A stretch of DNA of 64,000 bases, taken from assembly GCA_963738205.1 (NCBI GenBank), contig CAVTVQ010000009.1, forward strand, positions 372,001 to 436,000, written 5' to 3'. Origin of the DNA: DATFQE01 sp963738205 (GTDB lineage Bacteria > Actinomycetota > Thermoleophilia > Gaiellales > Gaiellaceae). The position numbers were made by a program, and so were the translations under genes. Under the pieces are notes generated by a model. That model ran no database searches and had not been told where the DNA came from. It was given only the letters and a program-made list of their open reading frames with translations. Shown in pieces: positions 8,198 to 15,468 of this stretch; within the stretch, counting starts at the first letter, position 1, and every line of letters starts with the position of its first letter.

Positions 8198-9316
8198 ATG
8201 TTGCCGCGCCGACCGTTCCTTCGCGAGATCGTGGCGCTCGCCGCCGCGGTGGCCGTCCTCGGCTTCCTGGGGTTCGAGCTGTACTCCGGCCCGAGCGCCA
8301 ACGCCGGCCAGAGCGCGTCGCAGCTGAGGATCGTTCCCGTGGCGCCCGGCCTCGACTCGCCGCTCAACGTCACCGCGCCGCGCAACGAAAAAGGCCGCCT
8401 CTACGTGGCCGAGCAGGCCGGCAAGATCGTCGTGGTCGAGAACGGAAGCGTCCGCGCGCAGCCCTTCCTCGACATCACGAGCCAGGTGCTGGCGGGCGGC
8501 GAGCAGGGGCTGCTCGGCGTGGCGTTCCACCCGCGCTACGCGCAGAACCGCCTCTTCTACGTCGACTACACGGACAAGAACGGCGACACGCGGATCGTCG
8601 AGTTCCGCTCCGACGGCCAGAAGGCGGTCAGGCGCGTCCGGCAGCTGTTTTTCCAGGACGATCCGTACGCGAACCACAACGGCGGCCAGCTCGCGTTCGG
8701 GCCCGACGGCCGGCTGTACGCCGGCACGGGGGACGGCGGCGCGGGAGGCGATCCGGAGAACCGCGCGCAGAACACGCGCTCGCTGTTCGGCAAGCTGCTC
8801 GCGCTCAACGTCAACAAGCGCGGCGCCAAGTGGCAGATGGTGGCCATCGGCCTCCGGAATCCCTGGCGCTTCTCGTTCGACCGTGCCAGCGGAGCGCTGT
8901 ACATCGGCGACGTCGGCCAGGGCGACTGGGAGGAGATCGACTTCACGCCGCGGCAGAGCCCCGGCCTCGAGAACTATGGCTGGGACGTCTACGAGGGCCG
9001 CACGAGCTTCGAGCAGAAGAAGCTCGGCCCGGGACGGCTCAAGGGACCCGTGTTCGTCTACAACCACAGCGAAGGCTGCTCGGTCACCGGCGGGTTCGTG
9101 TATCGCGGCGCGGCGGTGTCGGCCGCGCGCGGCCGCTACTTCTTCGGCGACTACTGCTCGGGGCGCGTCTGGAGCCTGAAGATCGTGTCGGGCAAGGCCC
9201 GCAGCGTCCGTCTGGAAAGCTTCAGGGTGAGCGGCCTCTCGTCGTTCGGTGAGGACGCCTCGGGCGAGCTCTACCTGACGTCGCTCGAGGGCGGCCTCTA
9301 CAAGCTCGCCCGTTAG
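8198..9316 (+). CDS. PQQ-dependent aldose/sorbosone dehydrogenase-type beta-propeller
   Basis: A 372-residue secreted or membrane-anchored protein: basic N-terminus, a hydrophobic segment at about residues 9-28, then a six-bladed beta-propeller of the soluble glucose/sorbosone dehydrogenase family. Family landmarks are GEQGLLGVAFHP, NHNGGQLAFGPDGRLY, GLRNPWRFSFD and GDVGQGDWEEID. The family oxidises sugars with PQQ in the periplasm or outside the membrane; no PQQ biosynthesis gene is in the window, so the cofactor may be imported. Leaderless-type start (TACGCT ends 10 bases before ATG). Confidence 0.85.
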   Translation: MLPRRPFLREIVALAAAVAVLGFLGFELYSGPSANAGQSASQLRIVPVAPGLDSPLNVTAPRNEKGRLYVAEQAGKIVVVENGSVRAQPFLDITSQVLAGGEQGLLGVAFHPRYAQNRLFYVDYTDKNGDTRIVEFRSDGQKAVRRVRQLFFQDDPYANHNGGQLAFGPDGRLYAGTGDGGAGGDPENRAQNTRSLFGKLLALNVNKRGAKWQMVAIGLRNPWRFSFDRASGALYIGDVGQGDWEEIDFTPRQSPGLENYGWDVYEGRTSFEQKKLGPGRLKGPVFVYNHSEGCSVTGGFVYRGAAVSAARGRYFFGDYCSGRVWSLKIVSGKARSVRLESFRVSGLSSFGEDASGELYLTSLEGGLYKLAR

Positions 9317-9323
9317 GCGTCTG

Positions 9324-9884
9324 GTGCCGGTGCGTTGCGAATGGGTTCCGGAGGCCGACCCGGACTACATCGCGTACCACGACGAGGAGTGGGGCGTCCC
9401 TCTCCACGACGAGCAGCGACTCTTCGAGCTGCTCACGCTCGAGGGCGCGCAGGCCGGGCTGTCCTGGTCGACGATCCTGCGCAAGCGGGCGGGCTATCGC
9501 GCGGCGTTCGAGGGCTTCGACCCGGCGCGCGTCGCGCGCTTCACCGAGCAGGACGTGGAGCGCCTGCTGGGCGACCCGGGCATCGTCCGCAACCGCCTCA
9601 AAGTGGAGTCGACGGTGGCGAATGCGCGGGCGGTGCTCGAGCTGGACGGCGGCCTCGACGAGCTGCTCTGGTCGTTCGTCGGCGGCTCGCAGCGGGTGAA
9701 CAGCTGGCGGAGGCTGGGGGAGATCCCGGCGGAGACGGCGGAGTCGAAGGCGATGAGCAAGGAGCTGAAGCGCCGCGGCTTCCGCTTCGTCGGTCCGACC
9801 GTCTGCTACGCGTTCATGCAGGCCGCGGGGCTCGTGAACGACCACGTGGTGAACTGCTTCCGCTACGACCAGGTGTCCGAATAG
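9324..9884 (+). CDS. tag: DNA-3-methyladenine glycosylase I
   Basis: A 186-residue base-excision-repair enzyme that removes 3-methyladenine from alkylated DNA. The zinc-binding residues of the Tag family are all present: Cys5, His19, His174 and Cys178, in the contexts VRCEW, YHDEEWG and NDHVVNCF. The central helix-hairpin-helix region (EGAQAGLSWSTILRKR) is intact and the length equals the E. coli enzyme. GTG start 8 bases after the sugar dehydrogenase stop. Confidence 0.93.
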   Translation: MPVRCEWVPEADPDYIAYHDEEWGVPLHDEQRLFELLTLEGAQAGLSWSTILRKRAGYRAAFEGFDPARVARFTEQDVERLLGDPGIVRNRLKVESTVANARAVLELDGGLDELLWSFVGGSQRVNSWRRLGEIPAETAESKAMSKELKRRGFRFVGPTVCYAFMQAAGLVNDHVVNCFRYDQVSE

Positions 9885-9903
9885 GACAACTGGACGACGG
9901 CGC

Positions 9904-9909
9904 TATCCT
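9904..9909 (+). promoter_or_regulatory. Putative -10 box of a leaderless promoter
   Basis: TATCCT ends 7 bases before the ATG at 9916 and no Shine-Dalgarno is present; the gap to the tag gene is only 31 bases. Confidence 0.45.
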
Positions 9910-9915
9910 CGATAC

Positions 9916-10110
9916 ATGGCGGGCAGAGAGGTCGAGGCCGACGTGTTCACCCGGATCTTCGAGCGCCTCGCCCGGCTCGAGGAGCGGGTAGATGCCCTCT
10001 CTCAGCGCGTCGACGGGCTGAGCGGTGAAGTTCGCGCCCTCCGGCTCCGCGTCGACACGCTGCTCCTGGCGATGGTCGGGTTGATCGCGACCCTCGCGAT
10101 CAAGCTCTAG
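9916..10110 (+). CDS. Small coiled-coil protein with C-terminal membrane helix
   Basis: A 64-residue protein of unknown function. Residues about 12-45 form a heptad-patterned coiled coil (LEERVDALSQRVDGLSGEV), followed by a hydrophobic helix at about 47-63 (LLAMVGLIATLAIKL) that could act as a tail anchor. The layout resembles small membrane-tethered coiled-coil proteins common in actinobacteria. Its stop shares the tetranucleotide CTAG with the convergent gene downstream. Confidence 0.65.
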   Translation: MAGREVEADVFTRIFERLARLEERVDALSQRVDGLSGEVRALRLRVDTLLLAMVGLIATLAIKL

Positions 10111-10328
10111 CCGGCGCGCCGGCGCCTGACGCTCGGCCCGCCCTGGCCCAGAGCCGCGTAGGCGAGCGCCTGCAGCGAGTCGTTCAGCTGGGCGATCTGG
10201 TGCACGAGCGGGATCAGGTTCTCGCCGGTCTCGAGGCGGCGGTTGAGCGTGCGCAGCTCGGCGTGGATGCCGTCGAGGCGCTCGAGCAGTGCGTCGAGTT
10301 GGCGGTCTTCCATACGCTTGCCTTCCAC
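10107..10328 (-). CDS. Small amphipathic helical protein
   Basis: A 73-residue ORF (or 68 residues from the second Met), predicted mostly helical: MEDRQLDALLERLDGIHAEL is heptad-like and the C-terminus is basic (VRRRRAG). It converges on the coiled-coil gene at 9916-10110, the two stops overlapping in a CTAG. No family recognised. It may be an antagonist or partner of its neighbour, but only adjacency supports that. Confidence 0.5.
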   Translation of the reverse strand: MEGKRMEDRQLDALLERLDGIHAELRTLNRRLETGENLIPLVHQIAQLNDSLQALAYAALGQGGPSVRRRRAG

Positions 10329-10337
10329 GACGTCAGT

Positions 10338-10811
10338 TTAGTTCGTGAAGCGGGCGAGCTCGTCCGGCGATCGGACGATCGTCGTGCCGCGGCCCAGCCG
10401 CGTCAGCAGCAGCTCCATGGCGTCCTTGCCGGTCTCCAGCGCCTCGATCCGCCGCGCCGCGCCGAGGTGCGAGAGCGCGACTCGAGCGAGCTCCTCCGGG
10501 GCGTCGGAGAAAGCGCCGACGCCGGTGCCCTTGGCCTCCAGACGGCGGAGCGCAGCAGTTACCTGCGCCCGGGGCCTCAGGTAGACGGGCGCATGGTCCT
10601 CGGCGAAGCGGGCGAGCGAGGCCCGCCAGTCGCCGATGCCCGCCTCTGCCCACGCGTCGAGCTGGGCGGCCGCGGCGGCACGGTCCGGCGACAACGCAGC
10701 CGGATCGAGCTCGGCGATCGAGCGGAGCCGTCGAGCGGTGTCCTCGAGCCACGCAGTCCAGAGTGGGCGTGTATCCCCGAGCACCCCGTCGAGCTCCAAT
10801 GCGAGCTTCAC
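10338..10811 (-). CDS. HAD-like protein with altered nucleophile motif
   Basis: A 157-residue protein resembling a small HAD-superfamily phosphatase. Motif I reads ALELDGVLGDT, so the position of the nucleophilic Asp of DxDGT is Glu5 while the second Asp (Asp7) is kept. That would probably weaken or abolish phosphoryl transfer. Later parts (FSDAPEELARVALSHLG, LETGKDAMELLLTRLG) fit a HAD core without the usual insertion domain. GTG at 10811 overlaps the vanZ-like stop (GTGA). Confidence 0.6.
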   Translation of the reverse strand: MKLALELDGVLGDTRPLWTAWLEDTARRLRSIAELDPAALSPDRAAAAAQLDAWAEAGIGDWRASLARFAEDHAPVYLRPRAQVTAALRRLEAKGTGVGAFSDAPEELARVALSHLGAARRIEALETGKDAMELLLTRLGRGTTIVRSPDELARFTN

Positions 10812-11170
10812 GAGCGGATTCTCGTCGCCAGGGCGAGCCCGATCGCAACACCGGTCACGTCGATGGCCACGTCGAGCGGCGACGCGTGGCGGCCGGGCAC
10901 GAACGCCTGGTGGACCTCGTCGGCGACGGCGTAGGCGGCCGCGAGCAGGAAGGCGGGGAGGGCGCGCCCGATCGCGCGGAGCAGCAGCAGTCCGAGCACC
11001 GCGTACTCGGCCGCGTGAGCGAGCTTTCGGAGCGCGAGGTCCCAACCGCCGAGCCCCGTCCCGAGGTCCGGGATCGACGAGAGGGTGAAGATCAATGCCG
11101 CCCACGCTATGACCGGCAGCCAGGCGGAGAGAACGCGCGAGGCTGCCACGAAGGGCCATGGTAGTCTCAC
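10808..11170 (-). CDS. VanZ-like membrane protein
   Basis: A VanZ-family protein of about 120 residues with four transmembrane helices. Landmarks are FTLSSIPDL in the first loop, RKLAHAAEYAVLG and DEVHQAFVPGRHAS. VanZ homologues are linked to teicoplanin resistance in enterococci, but most, as here, have no known role. A longer ATG start at 11260 would read back through the divergent riboswitch, so GTG at 11170 is preferred. Confidence 0.75.
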   Translation of the reverse strand: MRLPWPFVAASRVLSAWLPVIAWAALIFTLSSIPDLGTGLGGWDLALRKLAHAAEYAVLGLLLLRAIGRALPAFLLAAAYAVADEVHQAFVPGRHASPLDVAIDVTGVAIGLALATRIRS

Positions 11171-11177
11171 GCCGCAA

Positions 11178-11316
11178 ACCGGCGATCGGTTGGGGAACCC
11201 GGTGCAAATCCGGGACGGTCCCGCCGCTGTGAGGGGAGATGCCCTCCGCCACGACGCCACTGGCTTCGGCTGGGAAGGCGGCGGAGGGGGAGCCCCGAGT
11301 CAGAAGACCTACCGCC
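11178..11316 (+). promoter_or_regulatory. Cobalamin (B12) riboswitch
   Basis: The leader of the ECF operon shows the conserved core of AdoCbl riboswitches. GGTGCAAATC with a flanking G/C hairpin lies at 11201-11210, the GCCACTGG segment at 11256-11263, and the B12-box-like 16-mer reading AGTCAGAAGACCTACC at 11298-11313. It ends 39 bases before the GTG of the first DUF4430 gene, and the Shine-Dalgarno GGAAGGGAGG (11341-11350) lies between. When cobalamin is plentiful the operon should be switched off, probably by sequestering that ribosome site, because no U-rich terminator follows. Confidence 0.93.
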
Positions 11317-11354
11317 CGCCGCCCAACTCGATCCCCTCGCGGAAGGGAGGATTC

Positions 11355-11951
11355 GTGCACCGACTGCTCTTCGCCCTTGCGGCGATGCTGGCCGCTCTGG
11401 CCGTTCTGGTCCCGGCGGCGCTCGGCGCGCGCGTGAGCGTGCGCGTCGAGGGCAAGACGACGACGATCTACGGGGCATCCGAGCCCCGGTTCGAGGCCGG
11501 GGCGAACGCCATGGACGCCCTCGAAGGCGCTAGCGCACGCGGCGAGTTCTTCTACGAAGTCCAGCAGCTCTCGTTCGGCCCGTATGTCTTCAGGATCGGG
11601 CGCTATTCGGCGGAGGCCTCCAGCGGCTGGGTCTTCAAGGTCAACGGCGTGTCGCCTCCGGTGGGCGCGGACAAGGTGACGCTGAACGAGGGCGACCGCG
11701 TGCTGTGGTACTGGGCGGAGTTCGGGCCGACGGGCGGGCCGAAGACGCTGCTGCTGCAGCGTCGTCCGAAGGGCTGCTATCGCGTCCTGGCCCAGGACGA
11801 CGCAGGCAAGAGCACACCGGCCAGCGGCGCCGTGCTACTGGTGGACGGACGTCGTGTGCGGACGCGCGGAGGCTCGGCGTGCCCGGGCGCGCACAAGGGC
11901 ATCGTGCGGGCGACGCTCGCGGGCGCGGTGCGCTCGAACGCCGTCGCCTGA
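11355..11951 (+). CDS. Secreted DUF4430 protein (transcobalamin/intrinsic-factor beta-domain-like)
   Basis: A 198-residue exported protein: signal peptide at about residues 1-24 (LLFALAAMLAALAVL, cleavage near ALGA), then a DUF4430 fold at about 27-125. The family motif is present as GWVFKVNGV followed by GDRVLWYWAEFGP. In Pfam terms DUF4430 is the small beta domain also forming the C-terminus of eukaryotic intrinsic factor and transcobalamin, where it caps bound B12. The C-terminal 70 residues contain two Cys (KGCYRV, GSACPG) that could form a disulfide. First gene after the cobalamin riboswitch, with a good Shine-Dalgarno; a corrinoid-binding role is inferred. Confidence 0.8.
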   Translation: MHRLLFALAAMLAALAVLVPAALGARVSVRVEGKTTTIYGASEPRFEAGANAMDALEGASARGEFFYEVQQLSFGPYVFRIGRYSAEASSGWVFKVNGVSPPVGADKVTLNEGDRVLWYWAEFGPTGGPKTLLLQRRPKGCYRVLAQDDAGKSTPASGAVLLVDGRRVRTRGGSACPGAHKGIVRATLAGAVRSNAVA

Positions 11952-11999
11952 CGTGATCCTGAGCTTCCTTCGGGGTGGGGCCTCGTCGTCGGGGTGCGA

Positions 12000-12083
12000 T
12001 GGGCGACGCGAGGCAAGGACGCAGGGAGCGTTCGTATGCGCAGCTATACGGGCGCGACTGAGGACGCAGCCTCGCGTTGTCCA
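12000..12083 (+). ncRNA. Candidate structured RNA element between two DUF4430 genes
   Basis: An 84-base segment folds almost completely. A 15-bp outer stem (12000-12014 with 12069-12083, two G-U pairs) closes a symmetric 13/13 internal loop. A 10-bp inner hairpin (12028-12037 with 12046-12055, two U-G pairs) carries an 8-base loop. Each side of the internal loop contains the same heptamer GGACGCA (12017-12023 and 12062-12068). The four wobble pairs keep RNA pairing but not DNA symmetry, which suggests selection on RNA. It lies just upstream of the DUF4430 lipoprotein start and could be a cis-regulator, a processing site or a repeated element. Family unknown to me. Confidence 0.5.
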
Positions 12084-12129
12084 GCGCGGCCCGACGGCTC
12101 AGCGCCTCATCTCGAAGGGAGCTCGTGGA

Positions 12130-12780
12130 CTGCTTCCGCTCCTCCTCGTCCTCGCCCTCGCGGGGTGCGGCGAGGAGCGGGCGGGCTCCGGGACGGCGTC
12201 GCTCTGGATCACGCGCGACCGCGGCGCCGAGCTGATCCACACCGCAACCGTGCCCGCCGGGATCTCGGCGCTCGACGCGCTCGACCGCGAGCTCGACGTG
12301 AAGACGCGCTACGGCGGGCGCTTCGTGCAGGCGATCGAAGGGCTGGAAGGGAGCCTCGCGCGGCAGCACGACTGGTTCTGGTACGTCAACGGGCTCGAGG
12401 GCGACCGCAGCGCGGCGGAATACGAGCTCCGGCCCGGCGACGTCGAGTGGTGGGACTACCGCTCGTGGGGCAGCGTGATGCAGATCCCGGTCGTCGTCGG
12501 CGCGTTTCCCGAGCCCTTCCTCCACGGCTTCGGTGGGAAGGCGCGGCCGGCCGTCGTGGTGGGGCGCTCCCCTGCGGCCGGTCGGCTTGCCCGGCTGATC
12601 CGCGGGCGCGTCGTCACGCGTCCGCCGCCTGACGCGAACGTGCTGCGGATCGTCCCGGGCCGAGGCTTCCGGGGCAGCCGGTCCGGCGACCGCGTGACCT
12701 TCACGCTCGGCGCGCTCGACGCGCCTCGTCTGGCGGCCGATCCGAGACTCGCCCGCTACCGGTTCGAGGGACTGCGCTGA
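12130..12780 (+). CDS. DUF4430 lipoprotein (second transcobalamin-like beta-domain protein)
   Basis: A lipoprotein of about 217 residues: short hydrophobic stretch, lipobox LALAGC, then a DUF4430 domain with HDWFWYVNGLEGDRSA and GDVEWWDYRSWG, and a further about 120-residue C-terminal part of unknown fold. The start is unresolved. A Shine-Dalgarno (AAGGGAG, 12115-12121) is followed by GTG at 12125, but that GTG is one base out of frame; a lost G in the GG at 12127-12128 would repair it. The coordinate given is the in-frame CTG; a GTG at 11953 is also open but reads through the structured element. Membrane-anchored partner of the secreted DUF4430 protein and the ECF transporter. Confidence 0.75.
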   Translation: MLPLLLVLALAGCGEERAGSGTASLWITRDRGAELIHTATVPAGISALDALDRELDVKTRYGGRFVQAIEGLEGSLARQHDWFWYVNGLEGDRSAAEYELRPGDVEWWDYRSWGSVMQIPVVVGAFPEPFLHGFGGKARPAVVVGRSPAAGRLARLIRGRVVTRPPPDANVLRIVPGRGFRGSRSGDRVTFTLGALDAPRLAADPRLARYRFEGLR

Positions 12781-13471
12781 GCGCGGCGCCCGCAGCTGCG
12801 CTCCTCGGGGCGCTCGCCGCCGCGGCGCTGCTGGCCGACCGGCTCGTCTCCGTGGCGGCCATCGTCGTGCTGTTGCTCGTGCTCTGCCTGCGCGGCCCCG
12901 TCGGGCGGCGCGCTCTCTATCTGTGGGGCACGCTCGTGTCGGCGTTCTGGGTCGCCGTGCTGACGCCGCTCCTGGCTGCCGAGGGGACGCACTACCTCTG
13001 GGTCGGGCCGACCGTGCCCATCCTCGGCCCGCTGGCCCTCACCGGCGAGGAGCTGTCGTCGGGGCTGCTCTCGGCGCTGCGGCTGGCGGCCGTCGGGCTC
13101 GCGTTCGCCGCGTACGCGCTGCTCCTCGACCACGACCGGCTCGTCCAGGCGGCCGGCTTTGCGCGTCGCTCCGCGCTGGCGGTCGCGCTCGCGACGCGCC
13201 TCGTGCCGACGCTGGAGCGCGACGGGAGTGGGCTCGTGGAGGCCCTGCGGGGGCGCGGTGTGGAGGTTCGCGGCGTGCGCGGCCGGGCGCGACTGCTCTC
13301 GCCGCTGCTGGCGGGGTCGCTCGAGCGCGGCCTCAACCTCGCCGAGGCGATGGAGGCGCGCGGGTACGGACGTCCGGGGGCCACGCGCGCGCCGGCCGTT
13401 CGGGGGCCGTTCGATCGGCCGGCGCTGGCGGCGTCCGTGGTGATTTCCTGGCGGGTGCCTTGTGGCTCTAG
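12777..13471 (+). CDS. ecfT: ECF transporter T component (frame interrupted near its end)
   Basis: Transmembrane coupling subunit of an energy-coupling-factor importer, about 230 residues. The start is probably a CTG overlapping the previous stop (CTGA), giving the usual N-terminal helix (AAALLGALAAAALLADRL). The EcfT coupling helices are visible: VEALRGRGVEVRGVRGRA, then LAEAMEARGYGRPG, both with the Ala-Arg-Gly pattern that docks on the ATPases. At 13444-13446 the run TTT appears one T short. Adding one T gives a final helix ending FLAGALWL and a TAG at 13469-13471, overlapping the ECF-A start. Read literally, the frame instead continues to 13514 with a basic nonsense tail. Confidence 0.82.
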
Positions 13472-14801
13472 CGGTCGTCGACGGGCTGACATTCGCCTAT
13501 CCCGCCGGCGGTGACGCGGTGCGGGATGTCTCGCTGTCGATCGAGCCCGGCGAGTCCGTGCTGGTGCTCGGCCCGTCGGGGTCGGGCAAGTCGACGCTGC
13601 TCCGGTCGCTGGCCGGGCTCGTCCCGCACTTCCACGGCGGCCGCTTTGCGGGTCGGGTCGAGGTGAACGGGCGCGACACGCGACGCGCGCGGCCGGCCGA
13701 GCTTGCCGGCGCGGTCGCGACCCTGTTCCAGGATCCCGAGGACCAGGTGGTGATGACGCGCGTCGAGCACGAGGTCGCCTTCGGGCTCGAGAACATCGGC
13801 GTGCCGCCCGGTGAGATCCGCGGGCGCGTCGAGGAGGCGCTGGAGGCGGTTGGCGCCGGTGCGCTCGCCGGCCGGCCGACCTACGAGCTCTCGAGCGGCG
13901 AGCTCCAGCGGGTCTGCCTGGCCGCGGCGCTCGCGTTGCGGCCGCAGCTGCTGCTCCTCGACGAGCCGACGTCGCAGCTCGACCCGGAGGGAGCCGAGGC
14001 GCTGATCTCGCTCGCTCTCGAGACCGGGGCGGCCGTCGTCGTCTCCGAGCACCGCTCGGAGCGGCTGCTCGACTTCGTCGATCGCGTGCTGTTCGTCGAG
14101 GCGGGGCGCGTGCTGCTGAACGCAGAGCCCGGCGAAGCTCGAATCTGGCTTGCGCGCGAGCGGCCTGCGTGGGTGGAGCTGCCGGCGTCACCCTCCTCGT
14201 GGGAGCCTGGTGAGACGGTGGTTGCGCTCGAGCGCGTGTCGTATGCGTACGGCGAGCGCGCCGCGGTGGAGGGCGCAGATCTCGCGGTGCGGCGGGGCGA
14301 GATCGTCGCACTGACGGGCCGAACGGCTCCGGAAAGACCACGCTCGCGAAGCTCGCCGCCGGGCTGCTCGAGCCGGCGGCCGGCAGCGTCCGCCGTTCCG
14401 GGCGGCCGGCGTACCTCTCGCAGGATCCCGGCCGCTACCTGAGCCGCGATCGCGCCGACGAGGAGGTGGCGCTGGGGATCGGCGGCGACGTCGGTCGCGC
14501 GCGGGGCTGGCTCGCGGCGCTCGGATTGGAGGGTTTCGCCGACCGGCATCCCCGTGACCTGTCGAGCGGCGAGCGCGAGCGGCTTGCTCTCGCGGCGGTG
14601 CTCGCCGTCGAGCCGGACCTGCTCGTGCTCGACGAGCCCACGCGCGGCGTCGACCCCGAGCGGAAGGCAGAGCTGGCCGAGTTGCTCCGCGCCGGCGCGC
14701 GGGCGCGCGGGACGCTCGTCGTCACGCACGACGAGGCGTTCGCCGGGGCAGTTGCCGACCGGACGGTCGCGCTCGGAAGGCGGGAGCCCGTTCGTGCCTA
14801 G
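13462..14801 (+). CDS. ecfA: ECF transporter A component, tandem ATPase (frameshifted)
   Basis: ATPase subunit with two ABC domains in one chain, like a fused EcfA1-EcfA2. Domain 1: Walker A GPSGSGKST, Q-loop FQDPEDQVV, signature LSSGELQR, Walker B LLLLDEPTSQLDPEG. Domain 2: Walker A should read GPNGSGKTT, but one C is missing after 14320 (GGGCC instead of GGGCCC), so the literal frame ends at 14442 in nonsense. The domain continues in the next frame with signature LSSGERERL, Walker B LLVLDEPTRGVDPE and the H-loop THDEA to the TAG at 14799. Both halves are otherwise intact, so a sequence error is more likely than inactivation. Confidence 0.85.
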
Positions 14802-15468
14802 GCTGACGCTGCTCGGCGCCGCCGCGGCCGCGTTCACCGCGGCGGCCTGGACGGCTCTCAACCCGGATCAGGCCGGGCTCTCGCTCCTGCTCGCGGCCGG
14901 CGCGCTCCTGATCGCCGGCTTCGCGTGGCTCGAGACGGGGCCGGGATCGGCGAAGGAGATCGCGCTGATCGCGACGCTCGCAGGCGCCGCCGCAGCCGGT
15001 CGCGTCCTGTTCGGCGCCATCCCGGGCGTGCAGCCGGTGACGGTGATGGCGGTGGCTGCGGGCGCGGCGCTCGGCGCGCGCGCCGGCTTCGCCGTTGGCG
15101 CGTTGGCCGCGCTCGTCTCGAACTTCTTCCTCGGTCAGGGCACATGGACGCCGTGGCAGATGCTGGCGTGGGGAGGCTGCGGCGTCGTCGGCGCGCTGTT
15201 CGCACCGGTGCTGCGGGGGCGCGTGCCGTTCGCGACGCTGTGCTTCGTGCTCGGGTTCGCATTCTCGACGCTGATGGACCTGTGGCTGTGGCTCAGCTTC
15301 TACCCGCACACCTGGCAGGCGCTCGTCGTCGTGCTCGGCCGCGGCGTGTGGTTCAGCGCGGCCCACGCCCTCGGGAACGTCGTCCTGGCCCTGGCTGCGG
15401 GGCCGGAGTTACGACGGCTGCTGGAGCGGTACGGACGGCGCCTGCGAGTCGAGGTGGCGTGGGCGTGA
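14794..15468 (+). CDS. ECF transporter S component, probably for cobalamin
   Basis: A 224-residue membrane protein with about six helices, the substrate-binding subunit of the ECF importer. Landmarks of the S-component group are FGAIPGVQPVTVMAV, ARAGFAVGALAALVSNFFLG and the loop GTWTPWQMLAWG. GTG at 14794 overlaps the end of the ATPase gene. The upstream cobalamin riboswitch and the DUF4430 genes indicate cobalamin or a precursor as substrate (CbrT-like role); the sequence alone does not fix the ligand. Confidence 0.83.
   Translation: MPRLTLLGAAAAAFTAAAWTALNPDQAGLSLLLAAGALLIAGFAWLETGPGSAKEIALIATLAGAAAAGRVLFGAIPGVQPVTVMAVAAGAALGARAGFAVGALAALVSNFFLGQGTWTPWQMLAWGGCGVVGALFAPVLRGRVPFATLCFVLGFAFSTLMDLWLWLSFYPHTWQALVVVLGRGVWFSAAHALGNVVLALAAGPELRRLLERYGRRLRVEVAWA

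Noticed and set aside
11085..11354. Longer N-terminus for the first DUF4430 gene, starting at 11085
   Set aside because: It would translate the cobalamin riboswitch; GTG at 11355 has a good ribosome site and yields a normal signal peptide.
11854..12129. Longer N-terminus for the DUF4430 lipoprotein, starting at 11854 or 11953
   Set aside because: The extra residues are Arg-rich, lie before a lipobox signal and cover the structured RNA element, so they are unlikely to be coding.
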